From positions 1-47,310 of the forward strand of contig JBHELT010000088.1 of the NCBI GenBank assembly GCA_046262935.1: DNA of 47,310 nucleotides, in the 5' to 3' direction. The notes beneath the pieces are model-generated. The model saw only the letters and a program-made list of their open reading frames with translations, made no database searches and was not told the DNA's origin. The position numbers and the translations under genes are program-made. Position 1 is the stretch's first letter, and each line of letters starts with the position of its first letter. This document shows, piece after piece, positions 16,014-23,433 of this stretch. Source of the DNA: JBHELT01 sp046262935. GTDB taxonomy: Bacteria > Actinomycetota > CADDZG01 > JAHWKV01.

Positions 16014-16426
16014 CCACACCGCATCACGGGTTGAAGCGAACAACTTTGGTGTCCTTGGCCTTACTCTTTGCGTCGTTATGGAGCATTGCATCGGCGATGG
16101 CCGCTACCGACCGAGCAGCTGAGCCTCTTGGTGGACCTCACGGTTATATATCCGCTAGAGCGGGGAACGCGTCCGCTGGAAAGGCTTCCGCGGAAGCGTT
16201 TCCCTCGCTTGGCAAAGCGGACGCCGGGGGGCCGAGGCTGGGGAAAGCAGACGCCGGGGGGCCGAGCCCAACCGTCTCCGAATCGCCTTTCGTACCGAAG
16301 GTCCCCAACAATGCCAAGCCACCTGGCGTGCGAAACCCGATCGTGGGCTTCTTGGCCGTGGCGTCGATCGTCGTCGTTGCAGTCGCCGGAGTTTTCATCT
16401 ACTGGGTGATACGGAAAGGTCTTTGA
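16010..16426 (+). CDS. Small membrane protein with repeat-derived linker, coupled to the cupredoxin
   Basis: A 138-residue protein from a TTG whose TTGA overlaps the cupredoxin stop. It has a signal-like hydrophobic segment at residues 10-32 (TTLVSLALLFASLWSIASAM), a disordered Gly/Ala/Pro middle, and a C-terminal membrane helix at about 110-134 (VGFLAVASIVVVAVAGVFIY). The middle includes the tandem pair LGKADAGGPR/LGKADAGGPS and a copy of the palindromic repeat translated as KASAEAFP. No family is recognised. The four-base overlap suggests it works with the tethered copper protein. The start is uncertain; the linker may be repeat insertion more than function. Confidence 0.6.
   Translation: MTTPHHGLKRTTLVSLALLFASLWSIASAMAATDRAAEPLGGPHGYISARAGNASAGKASAEAFPSLGKADAGGPRLGKADAGGPSPTVSESPFVPKVPNNAKPPGVRNPIVGFLAVASIVVVAVAGVFIYWVIRKGL
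16183..16203. repeat. Palindromic repeat, copy 4, inside a coding region
   Basis: GGCTTCCGCGGAAGCGTTT shares the TTCCGCGGAAGCGTTT part of the other copies; the left arm is changed to GGC. It keeps the reading frame of the small membrane protein gene, where it codes for part of the disordered linker. Confidence 0.8.
16209..16266. repeat. Imperfect 30-base tandem duplication
   Basis: ACGCCGGGGGGCCGAG occurs at 16221-16236 and 16251-16266 inside a longer near-repeat with a 30-base period. It codes for two successive LGKADAGGP units in the small membrane protein. It lies immediately after palindrome copy 4. Confidence 0.85.
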
Positions 16427-16427
16427 G

Positions 16428-17429
16428 CTAGGTCCCCGACATCGCCTGGATAACTTCGCGCGCCTTCGCCAACCTCTCCGAAGGTTCGCCCGCGACGCTC
16501 ACCGGGAACACCACCGGAGTCTTGACGCCAGCCTCTCGGAACCGCTGCAACTGCGTGACACACGCAGCCTTGTCGCCAGCCACATATAACGATGAGAGCA
16601 TCTCATCAGTAACCGCGTTCGCTGCCCCTTCGCGGTCGCCTTCGGCCCACAGTTTCGCGATCTGAGCGGCTTCAGTTTCGAACCCTTGTCGGGCCAAAGA
16701 CCGGTTGTAGACATCGACCATCGCGTAAGTGGTGGTCGTTCGTCGCAGCATGTATTTCAGGAACTCCGCATCTTCATCCATGGCAACGACTATGCGCGCG
16801 ACAACATCGATCTCATCCGGGTCGCGCCCTACTGACGCGGCGCCTTTGCGCACTTGGTAGAGGGCATCCTTAACGCCATCGGGCGTGAAGAGCCAAAGAA
16901 CAACACCATCCGCGATCTCTCCTGCCAATCGCAGCATCCTAGGACCGAGCGCACCGATGTAGATGGGCACCGGCTGCGGGGCCCCTGTTCCCAAACGGAA
17001 ACCCCGCGATTTGAACGTATCTCCTTCGAAATCCACCTTCTTGCCACCAAGCGCTTCGCGCAGGTACGCAACTGTTTCGCGCATTCGCTTCAACGGCGCC
17101 TCGAAGTTCATGCCCATCCACTTCTCGATGATGATCGACGACGAAGTCCCGATGCCGAGCACGAACCTTCCTCCCGAAAGCATCTGCATGCTTGACGCAC
17201 TCATCGCAAGAAGGGCAGGGGGCCGGATGTAAACCGGCAGGATCGCTGTCCCCAAACGCACCTTTGAAGTTACCGACGATATCGCCGCAAGCGGTGTCAA
17301 ACCGTCGGCGGCACCTGACTCGGCGGACCAGATATCGGTGTATCCATTCGACTCAGCGAGTTTGGCAAGTTCGACTGTCTCTTCGACACCGATGCCTTCC
17401 AGTGGAAGGCTCACGCCGAGTCGCTTCAT
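16428..17429 (-). CDS. LLM-class F420-dependent oxidoreductase
   Basis: A 333-residue luciferase-like TIM-barrel protein of full family length. Typical elements are LAKLAESNGYTDIWSAESGA near the start, VRLGTAILPVYIRPPALLAM, SGGRFVLGIGTSS (about residues 85-97), and VPIYIGALGPRMLRLAGEIA, DGVVLWLF in the middle. The pattern is that of F420-dependent members (methylene-H4MPT reductase or glucose-6-phosphate dehydrogenase relatives) common in actinobacteria. It ends in TAG and lies eight bases downstream of the MCM gene on the same strand, so it may be co-transcribed with it. The substrate is unknown. Confidence 0.85.
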   Translation of the reverse strand: MKRLGVSLPLEGIGVEETVELAKLAESNGYTDIWSAESGAADGLTPLAAISSVTSKVRLGTAILPVYIRPPALLAMSASSMQMLSGGRFVLGIGTSSSIIIEKWMGMNFEAPLKRMRETVAYLREALGGKKVDFEGDTFKSRGFRLGTGAPQPVPIYIGALGPRMLRLAGEIADGVVLWLFTPDGVKDALYQVRKGAASVGRDPDEIDVVARIVVAMDEDAEFLKYMLRRTTTTYAMVDVYNRSLARQGFETEAAQIAKLWAEGDREGAANAVTDEMLSSLYVAGDKAACVTQLQRFREAGVKTPVVFPVSVAGEPSERLAKAREVIQAMSGT

Positions 17430-17436
17430 CTTGTGT

Positions 17437-19098
17437 TCAGAATCTGGGCGGTTCGCGGTAGATGCCGAATGGCTCCTTCAATGCATCGACCATCTCGCCG
17501 AGCGTTGCCTCAGTACGCGCGGCCTCGATCAACGGCCACATCGTGTTGCCACTCCCCTTTGCCACTTCGACCAGGTTCTTGAGGGCGGCATCGACAGCAG
17601 ACTGATCTCGGTCAGCCTTTCGCGCCTGTAGGTCTTTGATCTGCTGGCGTTCCACGTCTGGGTCGATCTGCAGGATCTCGATCTCGTCGGGCAATGCGGG
17701 TCGCGCAAACTTATTGACTCCGACAACTATCTTGCGGTCTTTATCTACGAGGTTCTGGTAAACGAACGCGGCGTCGGCGATCTCGCCTTGGAAGAAACCT
17801 TCTTCGATGCCTCGCAAGCAGCCATCGAGCATCGAGCCATCGCCCATCTCATCGATCCTTGAGAAGTAAGCCTCGGCTTCTTCTTCGACCTTGTTGGTGA
17901 GCGATTCGACGAACCAGGAACCGCCAAGGGGATCGGCTACATTCACCACCCCGGTTTCGTAGGCGATGACCTGCTGAGTGCGAAGCGCGATCTCAGACGC
18001 TCCTTCGGTAGGTAGGGCAAGAACCTCGTCCAACGAGTTCGTGTGCAATGACTGCGTTCCCCCGAGCACTGCCGCGAGAGCCTCGAAAGCCGTCCGCACA
18101 ACATTGTTGTACGGCTGGGGGGCCGTCAGCGAACATCCCGCGGTCTGAGTGTGGAAACGCAACATCATTGAACGCTCGTCTTGACATGAATAGCGGTTCT
18201 TCATCCACTTCGCCCATATGCGGCGCGCGGCGCGGAACTTTGCGATCTCCTCGAAGAAGTCGATATGCGAATTGAAGAAGAACGACAAGCGGCTCGCAAC
18301 TTCATCGGCCGACAATCCATTTCGGAGCCCGAGTTCAACATGGGCGAAACCCGATGCAAGCGTGAAAGCGAGTTCCTGCACGGCGGTTGAGCCTGCTTCG
18401 CGGATGTGATAACCAGATATCGAGATCGGGTGGTACTTCGGAACCTCGTCTCTGCAGAACGCTAGAAGGTCGGCGGTCATGCGCAGGTGCGGCTCGGGTG
18501 GGTAGACCCATTCCTTCTGCGCTATGTATTCCTTCAAGATGTCGGTTTGCAAAGTCCCGCCGAGTTTGTTCCACTCGATGCCTTGGCGCTCCGCCGCAAC
18601 CAGCCACATCGCGAACAACATCACCGCAGGGCCGGAGATGGTCATGGATGTTGTTATGTCCCCAAGTGGGATCCCGCCGAACAACACTTCCATGTCTGCC
18701 ACGGAGTCAACTGCGACGCCGCACTTGCCGACCTCGCCTTCGGACATCGGATCGTCGGAGTCACGACCCATGAGTGTTGGCATATCGAATGCGACCGAAA
18801 GGCCGGTCTGCCCATGTTCGAGCAGGTACTTGTATCGCTTATTGGTATCGACGGCGTTACCGAAACCGGAGAACTGACGGAAGGTCCAGAACTGGCCTCG
18901 GTACATCGTCGGATAAACGCCGCGCGTATATGGGAAAACACCAGGGTCCCCAAGATCGCGTTCGTAGTCGATCGCCTGCACGTCTTCAGGCGTGTAAAGC
19001 GGTTCGACCGGGTGGCTCGAGACCGTATCGAAATCGGCGTCGCGCAGCTTCGACTGCTCGAAGCGCGTACGCCACTGGTTGTGCTTGTCGTCAGTCAT
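17437..19098 (-). CDS. Methylmalonyl-CoA mutase, large (catalytic) subunit
   Basis: Carries the TIM-barrel catalytic domain that interconverts (R)-methylmalonyl-CoA and succinyl-CoA with adenosylcobalamin. The start is set at the ATG at 19098 (553 residues, MTDDKHNQWRTRFEQSKL onward); a TTG nine bases earlier is less likely. Visible motifs are TRGVYPTMYRGQFWTFRQFS (about residues 58-77), LSVAFDMPTLMGRDSDDP, the GYHIREAG segment with the radical-control histidine (about 229-236) and HTQTAGCSLTAPQPYNNVVR. No cobalamin-binding domain follows, so this is the split form whose small subunit is encoded elsewhere. The start overlaps the meaB stop by eight bases. Isobutyryl- or other acyl-CoA mutase activity cannot be excluded. 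Confidence 0.9.
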   Translation of the reverse strand: MTDDKHNQWRTRFEQSKLRDADFDTVSSHPVEPLYTPEDVQAIDYERDLGDPGVFPYTRGVYPTMYRGQFWTFRQFSGFGNAVDTNKRYKYLLEHGQTGLSVAFDMPTLMGRDSDDPMSEGEVGKCGVAVDSVADMEVLFGGIPLGDITTSMTISGPAVMLFAMWLVAAERQGIEWNKLGGTLQTDILKEYIAQKEWVYPPEPHLRMTADLLAFCRDEVPKYHPISISGYHIREAGSTAVQELAFTLASGFAHVELGLRNGLSADEVASRLSFFFNSHIDFFEEIAKFRAARRIWAKWMKNRYSCQDERSMMLRFHTQTAGCSLTAPQPYNNVVRTAFEALAAVLGGTQSLHTNSLDEVLALPTEGASEIALRTQQVIAYETGVVNVADPLGGSWFVESLTNKVEEEAEAYFSRIDEMGDGSMLDGCLRGIEEGFFQGEIADAAFVYQNLVDKDRKIVVGVNKFARPALPDEIEILQIDPDVERQQIKDLQARKADRDQSAVDAALKNLVEVAKGSGNTMWPLIEAARTEATLGEMVDALKEPFGIYREPPRF

Positions 19099-20053
19099 CG
19101 GCCTCAAGTGTATCTAGAAGCAAGCCTGCCGCGGAGTAAGGATCTATCTGACGGGCAATCACCCTTTGGACGAGGTCGTCGAGCAATGCAGCCGATCGGT
19201 CTCGCAGGTCTCGACGCACCCTTTCGGCCACGATATCGGCGATCTCCTTGCCGATACGCGAACGCCTGCGCTCAGCTAGACCGCCCGTTGACTCGAGGTG
19301 GGCTCGGTGCGCTTTGATGGTTGCCCAAACTTCCGAGATGCCCTGAGCAGTTGTCGCGACGGTCTGCCGCACCGGTGGGGTCCACGCTCGGTGAGGACCG
19401 AGATGGATCATCTGCTCGATGTCACGAACGGTCTGCCCTGTTCCATCGCGATCGGCCTTGTTGATGACGAATATGTCGCCGATCTCGAGCAGACCAGCCT
19501 TCTCGGCTTGAACGCTATCGCCCCACCCAGGATTCAAGATCACAACAGTGCAGTCAGCCTCTTCGACGATATCGATCTCGGCCTGCCCAACCCCAACGGT
19601 TTCGATGATCACATATTCGGATCCGCTCGCATCGAGCACCCTCACCGCTTCAGGAGTAGCAAGTGAGAGTCCACCGAGATGTCCTCTGGTCGCCATGGAC
19701 CGGATGAACACATCGGGGTCGGTCGCATGGGTCTGCATCCGAACCCGGTCCCCCAGCAGAGCTCCACCGCTGAAAGGCGATGATGGATCGATGGCCAGAA
19801 CTCCGACGCGGTGACCATCGTTTCGGATCGCGGTTATCAATGCCTCGGTGAGTGTTGACTTACCCGCGCCGGGGGCCCCGGTTATGCCGATCGTGAACGC
19901 GTTCCCAGTAAGGGGGAAGAGCTCACTCATCAGCCGGGGCAGTTCATCGGACCCATCTTCAACCGCCGATATGAGTCGCGCGATGGCCATCCGCTCACCT
20001 TTTACGGCGCGCGCTACGAGGGAGTCATGCTCGGTACTTGCCACATTCTTCAT
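19091..20053 (-). CDS. meaB: Methylmalonyl-CoA mutase-associated GTPase MeaB (ArgK family)
   Basis: A G-protein chaperone that loads adenosylcobalamin into the mutase and removes damaged cofactor. From the ATG at 20053 the product has 320 residues (MKNVASTEHDSLVARAVKGE onward), the family size; the open frame extending to 20191 is not protein-like. The P-loop is GAPGAGKST (about residues 59-67). It is followed by LAIDPSSPFSGGALLGDRVR, RSMATRGHLGGLS (MeaB-specific switch) and ETVGVGQAEIDI (G3 region). The NKAD motif is in VINKADRDG. The overlap with the MCM gene shows that the two are co-expressed. Confidence 0.93.
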   Translation of the reverse strand: MKNVASTEHDSLVARAVKGERMAIARLISAVEDGSDELPRLMSELFPLTGNAFTIGITGAPGAGKSTLTEALITAIRNDGHRVGVLAIDPSSPFSGGALLGDRVRMQTHATDPDVFIRSMATRGHLGGLSLATPEAVRVLDASGSEYVIIETVGVGQAEIDIVEEADCTVVILNPGWGDSVQAEKAGLLEIGDIFVINKADRDGTGQTVRDIEQMIHLGPHRAWTPPVRQTVATTAQGISEVWATIKAHRAHLESTGGLAERRRSRIGKEIADIVAERVRRDLRDRSAALLDDLVQRVIARQIDPYSAAGLLLDTLEADD

Positions 20054-20126
20054 GGTATCGGACTGGTCGCGCACCGGATGGGTCACATAGGTTCCTGCGA
20101 AAAGCGATCTGGCGAAACGTGCGGAA

Positions 20127-20354
20127 CTACGCCTCCAGGGCCACAACGTCCTCGATGTCGGGGAAGGCCTCGCGCAAGATGCGCTCAACACCGGCGCGCA
20201 GGGTCACGGGGGACATGGGGCAACCTTCACACGCGCCAAAGAGTCGGATCGTTACGACCCCATCTTGAACGCTTACCAACTCAACGTCCCCACCATCGAG
20301 TTGGACCCCCGGGCGGATCTTGGCCTCGAGGACACGGCGCACAGCCTCTTCCAC
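20127..20354 (-). CDS. NifU-like C-terminal domain protein (Fe-S scaffold)
   Basis: A 75-residue protein starting at GTG, made of the NifU C-terminal domain only: RPGVQLDGGDVELVSVQDG and VTIRLFGACEGCPMSPVTL, with the cluster-binding pair C42 and C45, then GVERILREAFPDIEDVVAL. Such proteins carry or hand over Fe-S clusters. It lies 73 bases upstream of meaB on the same strand, and the beta-propeller gene lies 83 bases beyond it. A functional link to MeaB is not evident. Confidence 0.9.
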   Translation of the reverse strand: MEEAVRRVLEAKIRPGVQLDGGDVELVSVQDGVVTIRLFGACEGCPMSPVTLRAGVERILREAFPDIEDVVALEA

Positions 20355-20437
20355 CCTTTAAGTGTATTCCCGCCGGCCCCCCACCGCCGGGGCCTCATCG
20401 TGAAGAGTGCGCTGTGCTCGAAGGGCAGGTGGCCTTG

Positions 20438-21502
20438 TCATGGGGTCGAAGCGCTAACCGAGTAGACGGGAGGCAGTTCAGCGGTGATGCGGAACCAAGA
20501 TTCCCCTTCATCGATGCTTGAGTAAACGTGGCCCGTGTTCGTCCCGAAGTAGATGCCAACGGGGTCCGAACGATCGACACACATGCCTTCCCGGTAGATA
20601 CCCATGAATGCATTTTCCTGCGGCAGACCATCGGACTTGGGCGTCCAAGACTTGCCTCCATCGGTCGTCTTGAAGACGCGCAACTTTGCCTCTGGTGGAC
20701 AACGAAGCTCCGCCCCCTTAAGTGGGAGCACATAGGCGACATCGGGTTCGCGTGGATGCACTGCCATCGGGAAACCGAAATCCGATGGAAGCCCTTCGGT
20801 GATCTCCTGCCAAGATTCAGCCGCGTCGTCGCTCCGGTAAACCCCGCAATGGTTCTGCTGATAGAGGCGCCCATCACTTGCGAGCACTGCATCATGAACG
20901 CACTGACCGAATTCCGGATACTTATCAGGCTGGAACTCGGCGCGTACTCCTTTGTTCATCGTTTCCCAGGTTCCTCCGCCGTCATCCGTGCGGAAGACAC
21001 CTACAGCAGAGATCCCGATCCATGCACGGTCCCGGTTGTCTGGATCTTCGATCACCGTGTGCAGACATAGTCCGCCTGCTCCTGGCTGCCAGCGCTCGCG
21101 CGAAGGATGATTTGTAAGACCAGTAACCTCGGCCCAAGTAACTCCACCATCTTCGGATCGGAAAAGCGCTGCGGGGGCGACGCCCGCGTAGACAACTTCT
21201 TGGTCATGCAATGAAGGTTCGATGTGCCAGATGCGATCAAGCTTCAAGTCGCCCTCGGCTGCGAAACTCGGTCCAGTTGTTGGATCTACCCAGGACTTGC
21301 CTAAGTCCTTCGAGTACGAGATCCGGGAACCGAACCATGGGGAATTCGCGGTTGCGAAAAGCCTGCCGTGCTCGTCGAGAATGGCGTGATTGATCTCCAT
21401 CCCAGGATGGTGAGGACCCTCAACATCGAAATTGCGACGGTCCTTTGAACGCAGGATGAATAGTCCTTTGGCGGTGCCCACCAACAACATGGTGCCTGTC
21501 AT
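20438..21502 (-). CDS. Sialidase-like beta-propeller protein (BNR/YCF48-type repeats)
   Basis: A 354-residue protein from the ATG at 21502, with GGGAGG seven bases upstream. The N-terminus, MTGTMLLVGTAKGLFILRSK, and repeated blades of the type FRSEDGGVTW, FRTDDGGGTW, YRSDDAAESW, FKTTDGGKSW and YSSIDEGESW are bacterial neuraminidase-type repeats (SxDxGxTW). This places it in the sialidase/VPS10-like propeller superfamily. No signal peptide is visible, so it may be cytoplasmic. No sialidase catalytic Arg triad was recognised. The annotation is structural; its ligand or enzyme activity is unknown. Confidence 0.8.
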   Translation of the reverse strand: MTGTMLLVGTAKGLFILRSKDRRNFDVEGPHHPGMEINHAILDEHGRLFATANSPWFGSRISYSKDLGKSWVDPTTGPSFAAEGDLKLDRIWHIEPSLHDQEVVYAGVAPAALFRSEDGGVTWAEVTGLTNHPSRERWQPGAGGLCLHTVIEDPDNRDRAWIGISAVGVFRTDDGGGTWETMNKGVRAEFQPDKYPEFGQCVHDAVLASDGRLYQQNHCGVYRSDDAAESWQEITEGLPSDFGFPMAVHPREPDVAYVLPLKGAELRCPPEAKLRVFKTTDGGKSWTPKSDGLPQENAFMGIYREGMCVDRSDPVGIYFGTNTGHVYSSIDEGESWFRITAELPPVYSVSASTP

Positions 21503-21552
21503 CGATACCTCCCGGCGGTTGCAATGGCCATGGTCGAAACAACTTAGACATG

Positions 21553-22479
21553 CTACGTGATTGCCGTCTCCCGGCGGATCCACTCGGCGAGAACTCGTCC
21601 GGCCCTGTCAACAGCCGCTGGGTCGACTCGGTCGAAGGTGTCTTGAGGGGTGTGTCGCTGGGGGATGTCGGTGGTCGAGAACAGAATGCTCGGGATCCCG
21701 ATCTGGGCGAAAGGCACATGGTCTGAGATGTTGCCTTTCGCATGGTGGGTATATGGAACTGCCAACGAGTCGCAAACTTTCTGCAATCCATCGAGCAGGT
21801 CCAACGAGGTTTGCCTGTAGGTGATGAAGTCCATCTGTCCGAAGCCGACCTGATCGACCGACAGCATCGCCTTCACAGCCTTCGGATCCTTCAAGCTCGC
21901 GGCGAGAGCCCGAGAACCGATGTGGTGTTCGCGCGTCGTTCGTTGGATCTCCTCCCCTGCGAAGGCTACGAACCTTATGGGCAGATGCCTTCCGGCGATC
22001 TGTTCTGCCACGGTTAGCAATACAGCGATGCCCGTGCCGTTGTCGTTGCCCCCAGGTGACGGGGGGACGGTATCGTAGTGGCCCCCAAGGAGTATGTAAG
22101 CCGCGTTGGCGTCGGCGCTAGGATCGGTTGCGATGATGTTGAATGAAGTCCCACCGTCGAGACGTTTTGCGGGCTGGCGCTCAACCGTAAAGCCGAATGA
22201 TCTGAACTCAGACTCGATGTAGTCGGCTGCTTTCGTTTCGCCTTCCGAGCCTGCAGGCCGGGGGCCGATCGTTACCGACAGAAACTTGTCGCGCTCGAGA
22301 GCCGCCGCTGTCGAAAACACGATTGGCCCAAAGGTTGGCGAAGGCGATGGCGTTCCTGGGAGCCTCGACCTCGAAGGCGAAAGGCTCGGCGACGCGATCG
22401 GGGACCCCGCCGTAGCAGAACACGCGCTCGAAACGATAGACAAGGCAGTTAGGACCAACAAGAACCTTGGACGACTCAC
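21553..22479 (-). CDS. M28-family metallopeptidase lipoprotein
   Basis: A 308-residue predicted lipoprotein: residues 1-20 end in the lipobox SSAC (C20), followed by a Ser/Pro-rich linker to about residue 50. The peptidase domain shows the two-zinc site of family M28: LGGHYDTV (H134), GGNDNGTG (D146), FAGEE (E176/E177), LSVDQVG (D209) and QRHTPQDT (H276). It would act outside the membrane as an aminopeptidase, or possibly as a glutaminyl cyclase-like enzyme. It lies about 50 bases upstream of the propeller gene on the same strand. Confidence 0.9.
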   Translation of the reverse strand: MSRPRFLLVLTALSIVSSACSATAGSPIASPSLSPSRSRLPGTPSPSPTFGPIVFSTAAALERDKFLSVTIGPRPAGSEGETKAADYIESEFRSFGFTVERQPAKRLDGGTSFNIIATDPSADANAAYILLGGHYDTVPPSPGGNDNGTGIAVLLTVAEQIAGRHLPIRFVAFAGEEIQRTTREHHIGSRALAASLKDPKAVKAMLSVDQVGFGQMDFITYRQTSLDLLDGLQKVCDSLAVPYTHHAKGNISDHVPFAQIGIPSILFSTTDIPQRHTPQDTFDRVDPAAVDRAGRVLAEWIRRETAIT

Positions 22480-22530
22480 TGCGTGATACGAAAGGAACTT
22501 CGGTTGCAGATAGCGCGCTGCGTAGGCACG

Positions 22531-22896
22531 TCAGACGACACTTAGAAGGCGCTGGACTCTGGTCAATAGGCCGACCCTCGCGATCCCCTTGACCTTGAGC
22601 TGGCCATTCAGCAACTTCTTCACCACAGCCCGCCCAGTCGGGTCGGTTATCGACGGAAGGCCGGCCATGAGTTTGGCCTGGGGCAGGTCGAGCAGCGTTG
22701 CCGAATCGGTTGTGATGCTTAGCTGGGGATCTGGATGGACTCCTTCACCAACCACTACCTTGCCTTCACCGATGGTCAACATGACGTTGGCATCGACATC
22801 GTTCGCAGAGATCGTAACGCGGCGCGACTTACCCGAAAGCAATCGCGCGCGCGCTGGATCCGAATTCAAGTTTCCTTCGATGAGGTCGGCGATCAT
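22531..22896 (-). CDS. SCP2 sterol-binding-domain protein
   Basis: A 121-residue protein with the SCP2 fold pattern: alternating strands RRVTISANDVDANVMLTI and VVVGEGVHPDPQLSITTDSA, then helix TLLDLPQAKLMAG and the closing DPTGRAVVKKLLNGQLKVKG. SCP2 proteins bind lipids or acyl-CoA in a hydrophobic tunnel. The frame is open upstream without another ATG, GTG or TTG before the end of the neighbouring SCP2 gene, so the ATG at 22896 is used, and the first helix is short. It is tandem with a second SCP2-like gene. Confidence 0.78.
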   Translation of the reverse strand: MIADLIEGNLNSDPARARLLSGKSRRVTISANDVDANVMLTIGEGKVVVGEGVHPDPQLSITTDSATLLDLPQAKLMAGLPSITDPTGRAVVKKLLNGQLKVKGIARVGLLTRVQRLLSVV

Positions 22897-22940
22897 CGAT
22901 GCCAGTCCGCCAAGATCGGACGAGCGCTCAATCAGAGTTG

Positions 22941-23360
22941 TCAGTTTGCGTCTACGAATTCTGTGGGGATCGAAGCGGCGATGTTAACTAACTCGTTCGA
23001 CGCCTTAACGTAGCGAACTATCGTCGGCAGATCGCCAGACAGTTTGATCTTGCCCTGCATCATCCCCTTGATGGGATCGAGGTCTTTTTGGATGATCTCT
23101 TTCCAGCGCGAGTACGGTGCACGTATGACGAACTTGGCTGCCTCGGCTTCATCTTTGGCAAGACCGTATTTCCATTGTCTGCACTCGCCGTGCCAGAGGT
23201 CAAACCATCCGTAGATGTCTTCGGGTAGTCCCCCTTCTTCGGCCTCGAAGGCGAAACTTACGTCACCCTCCCATGTGGCAGCGGCCTCTTTGTATGCCTC
23301 GGACGCGTTGACTGCTTCGACGTACAGCTTGGTCCATTCTTCACTTGGAAACTCTGGCAT
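22941..23360 (-). CDS. SCP2-like sterol-binding-domain protein
   Basis: A 139-residue protein from the ATG at 23360, preceded by GGAGGACCCC. The open frame reaches 23462 but would overlap murA. The sequence EEWTKLYVEAVNASEAYKEA, VSFAFEAEEGGLPEDIYGWF and AKFVIRAPYSRWKEII, followed by DLDPIKGMMQGKIKLSGDLP, is the SCP2-like pattern, here with an extra acidic C-terminal end. It probably binds a lipid or acyl-CoA ligand. It follows murA by about 70 bases. Confidence 0.78.
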   Translation of the reverse strand: MPEFPSEEWTKLYVEAVNASEAYKEAAATWEGDVSFAFEAEEGGLPEDIYGWFDLWHGECRQWKYGLAKDEAEAAKFVIRAPYSRWKEIIQKDLDPIKGMMQGKIKLSGDLPTIVRYVKASNELVNIAASIPTEFVDAN

Positions 23361-23433
23361 GGGGTCCTCCTGGATCAACTTCGGGTTGGAGATGCGATTC
23401 TCGTCGTCTTGCACGATTAGCGCAAGACGGATG

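Noticed and set aside
18487..19317. Plus-strand open frame of 276 codons
   Set aside because: It is antisense to the mutase and meaB genes, which have strong motifs, so it is a shadow of a high-GC coding strand.
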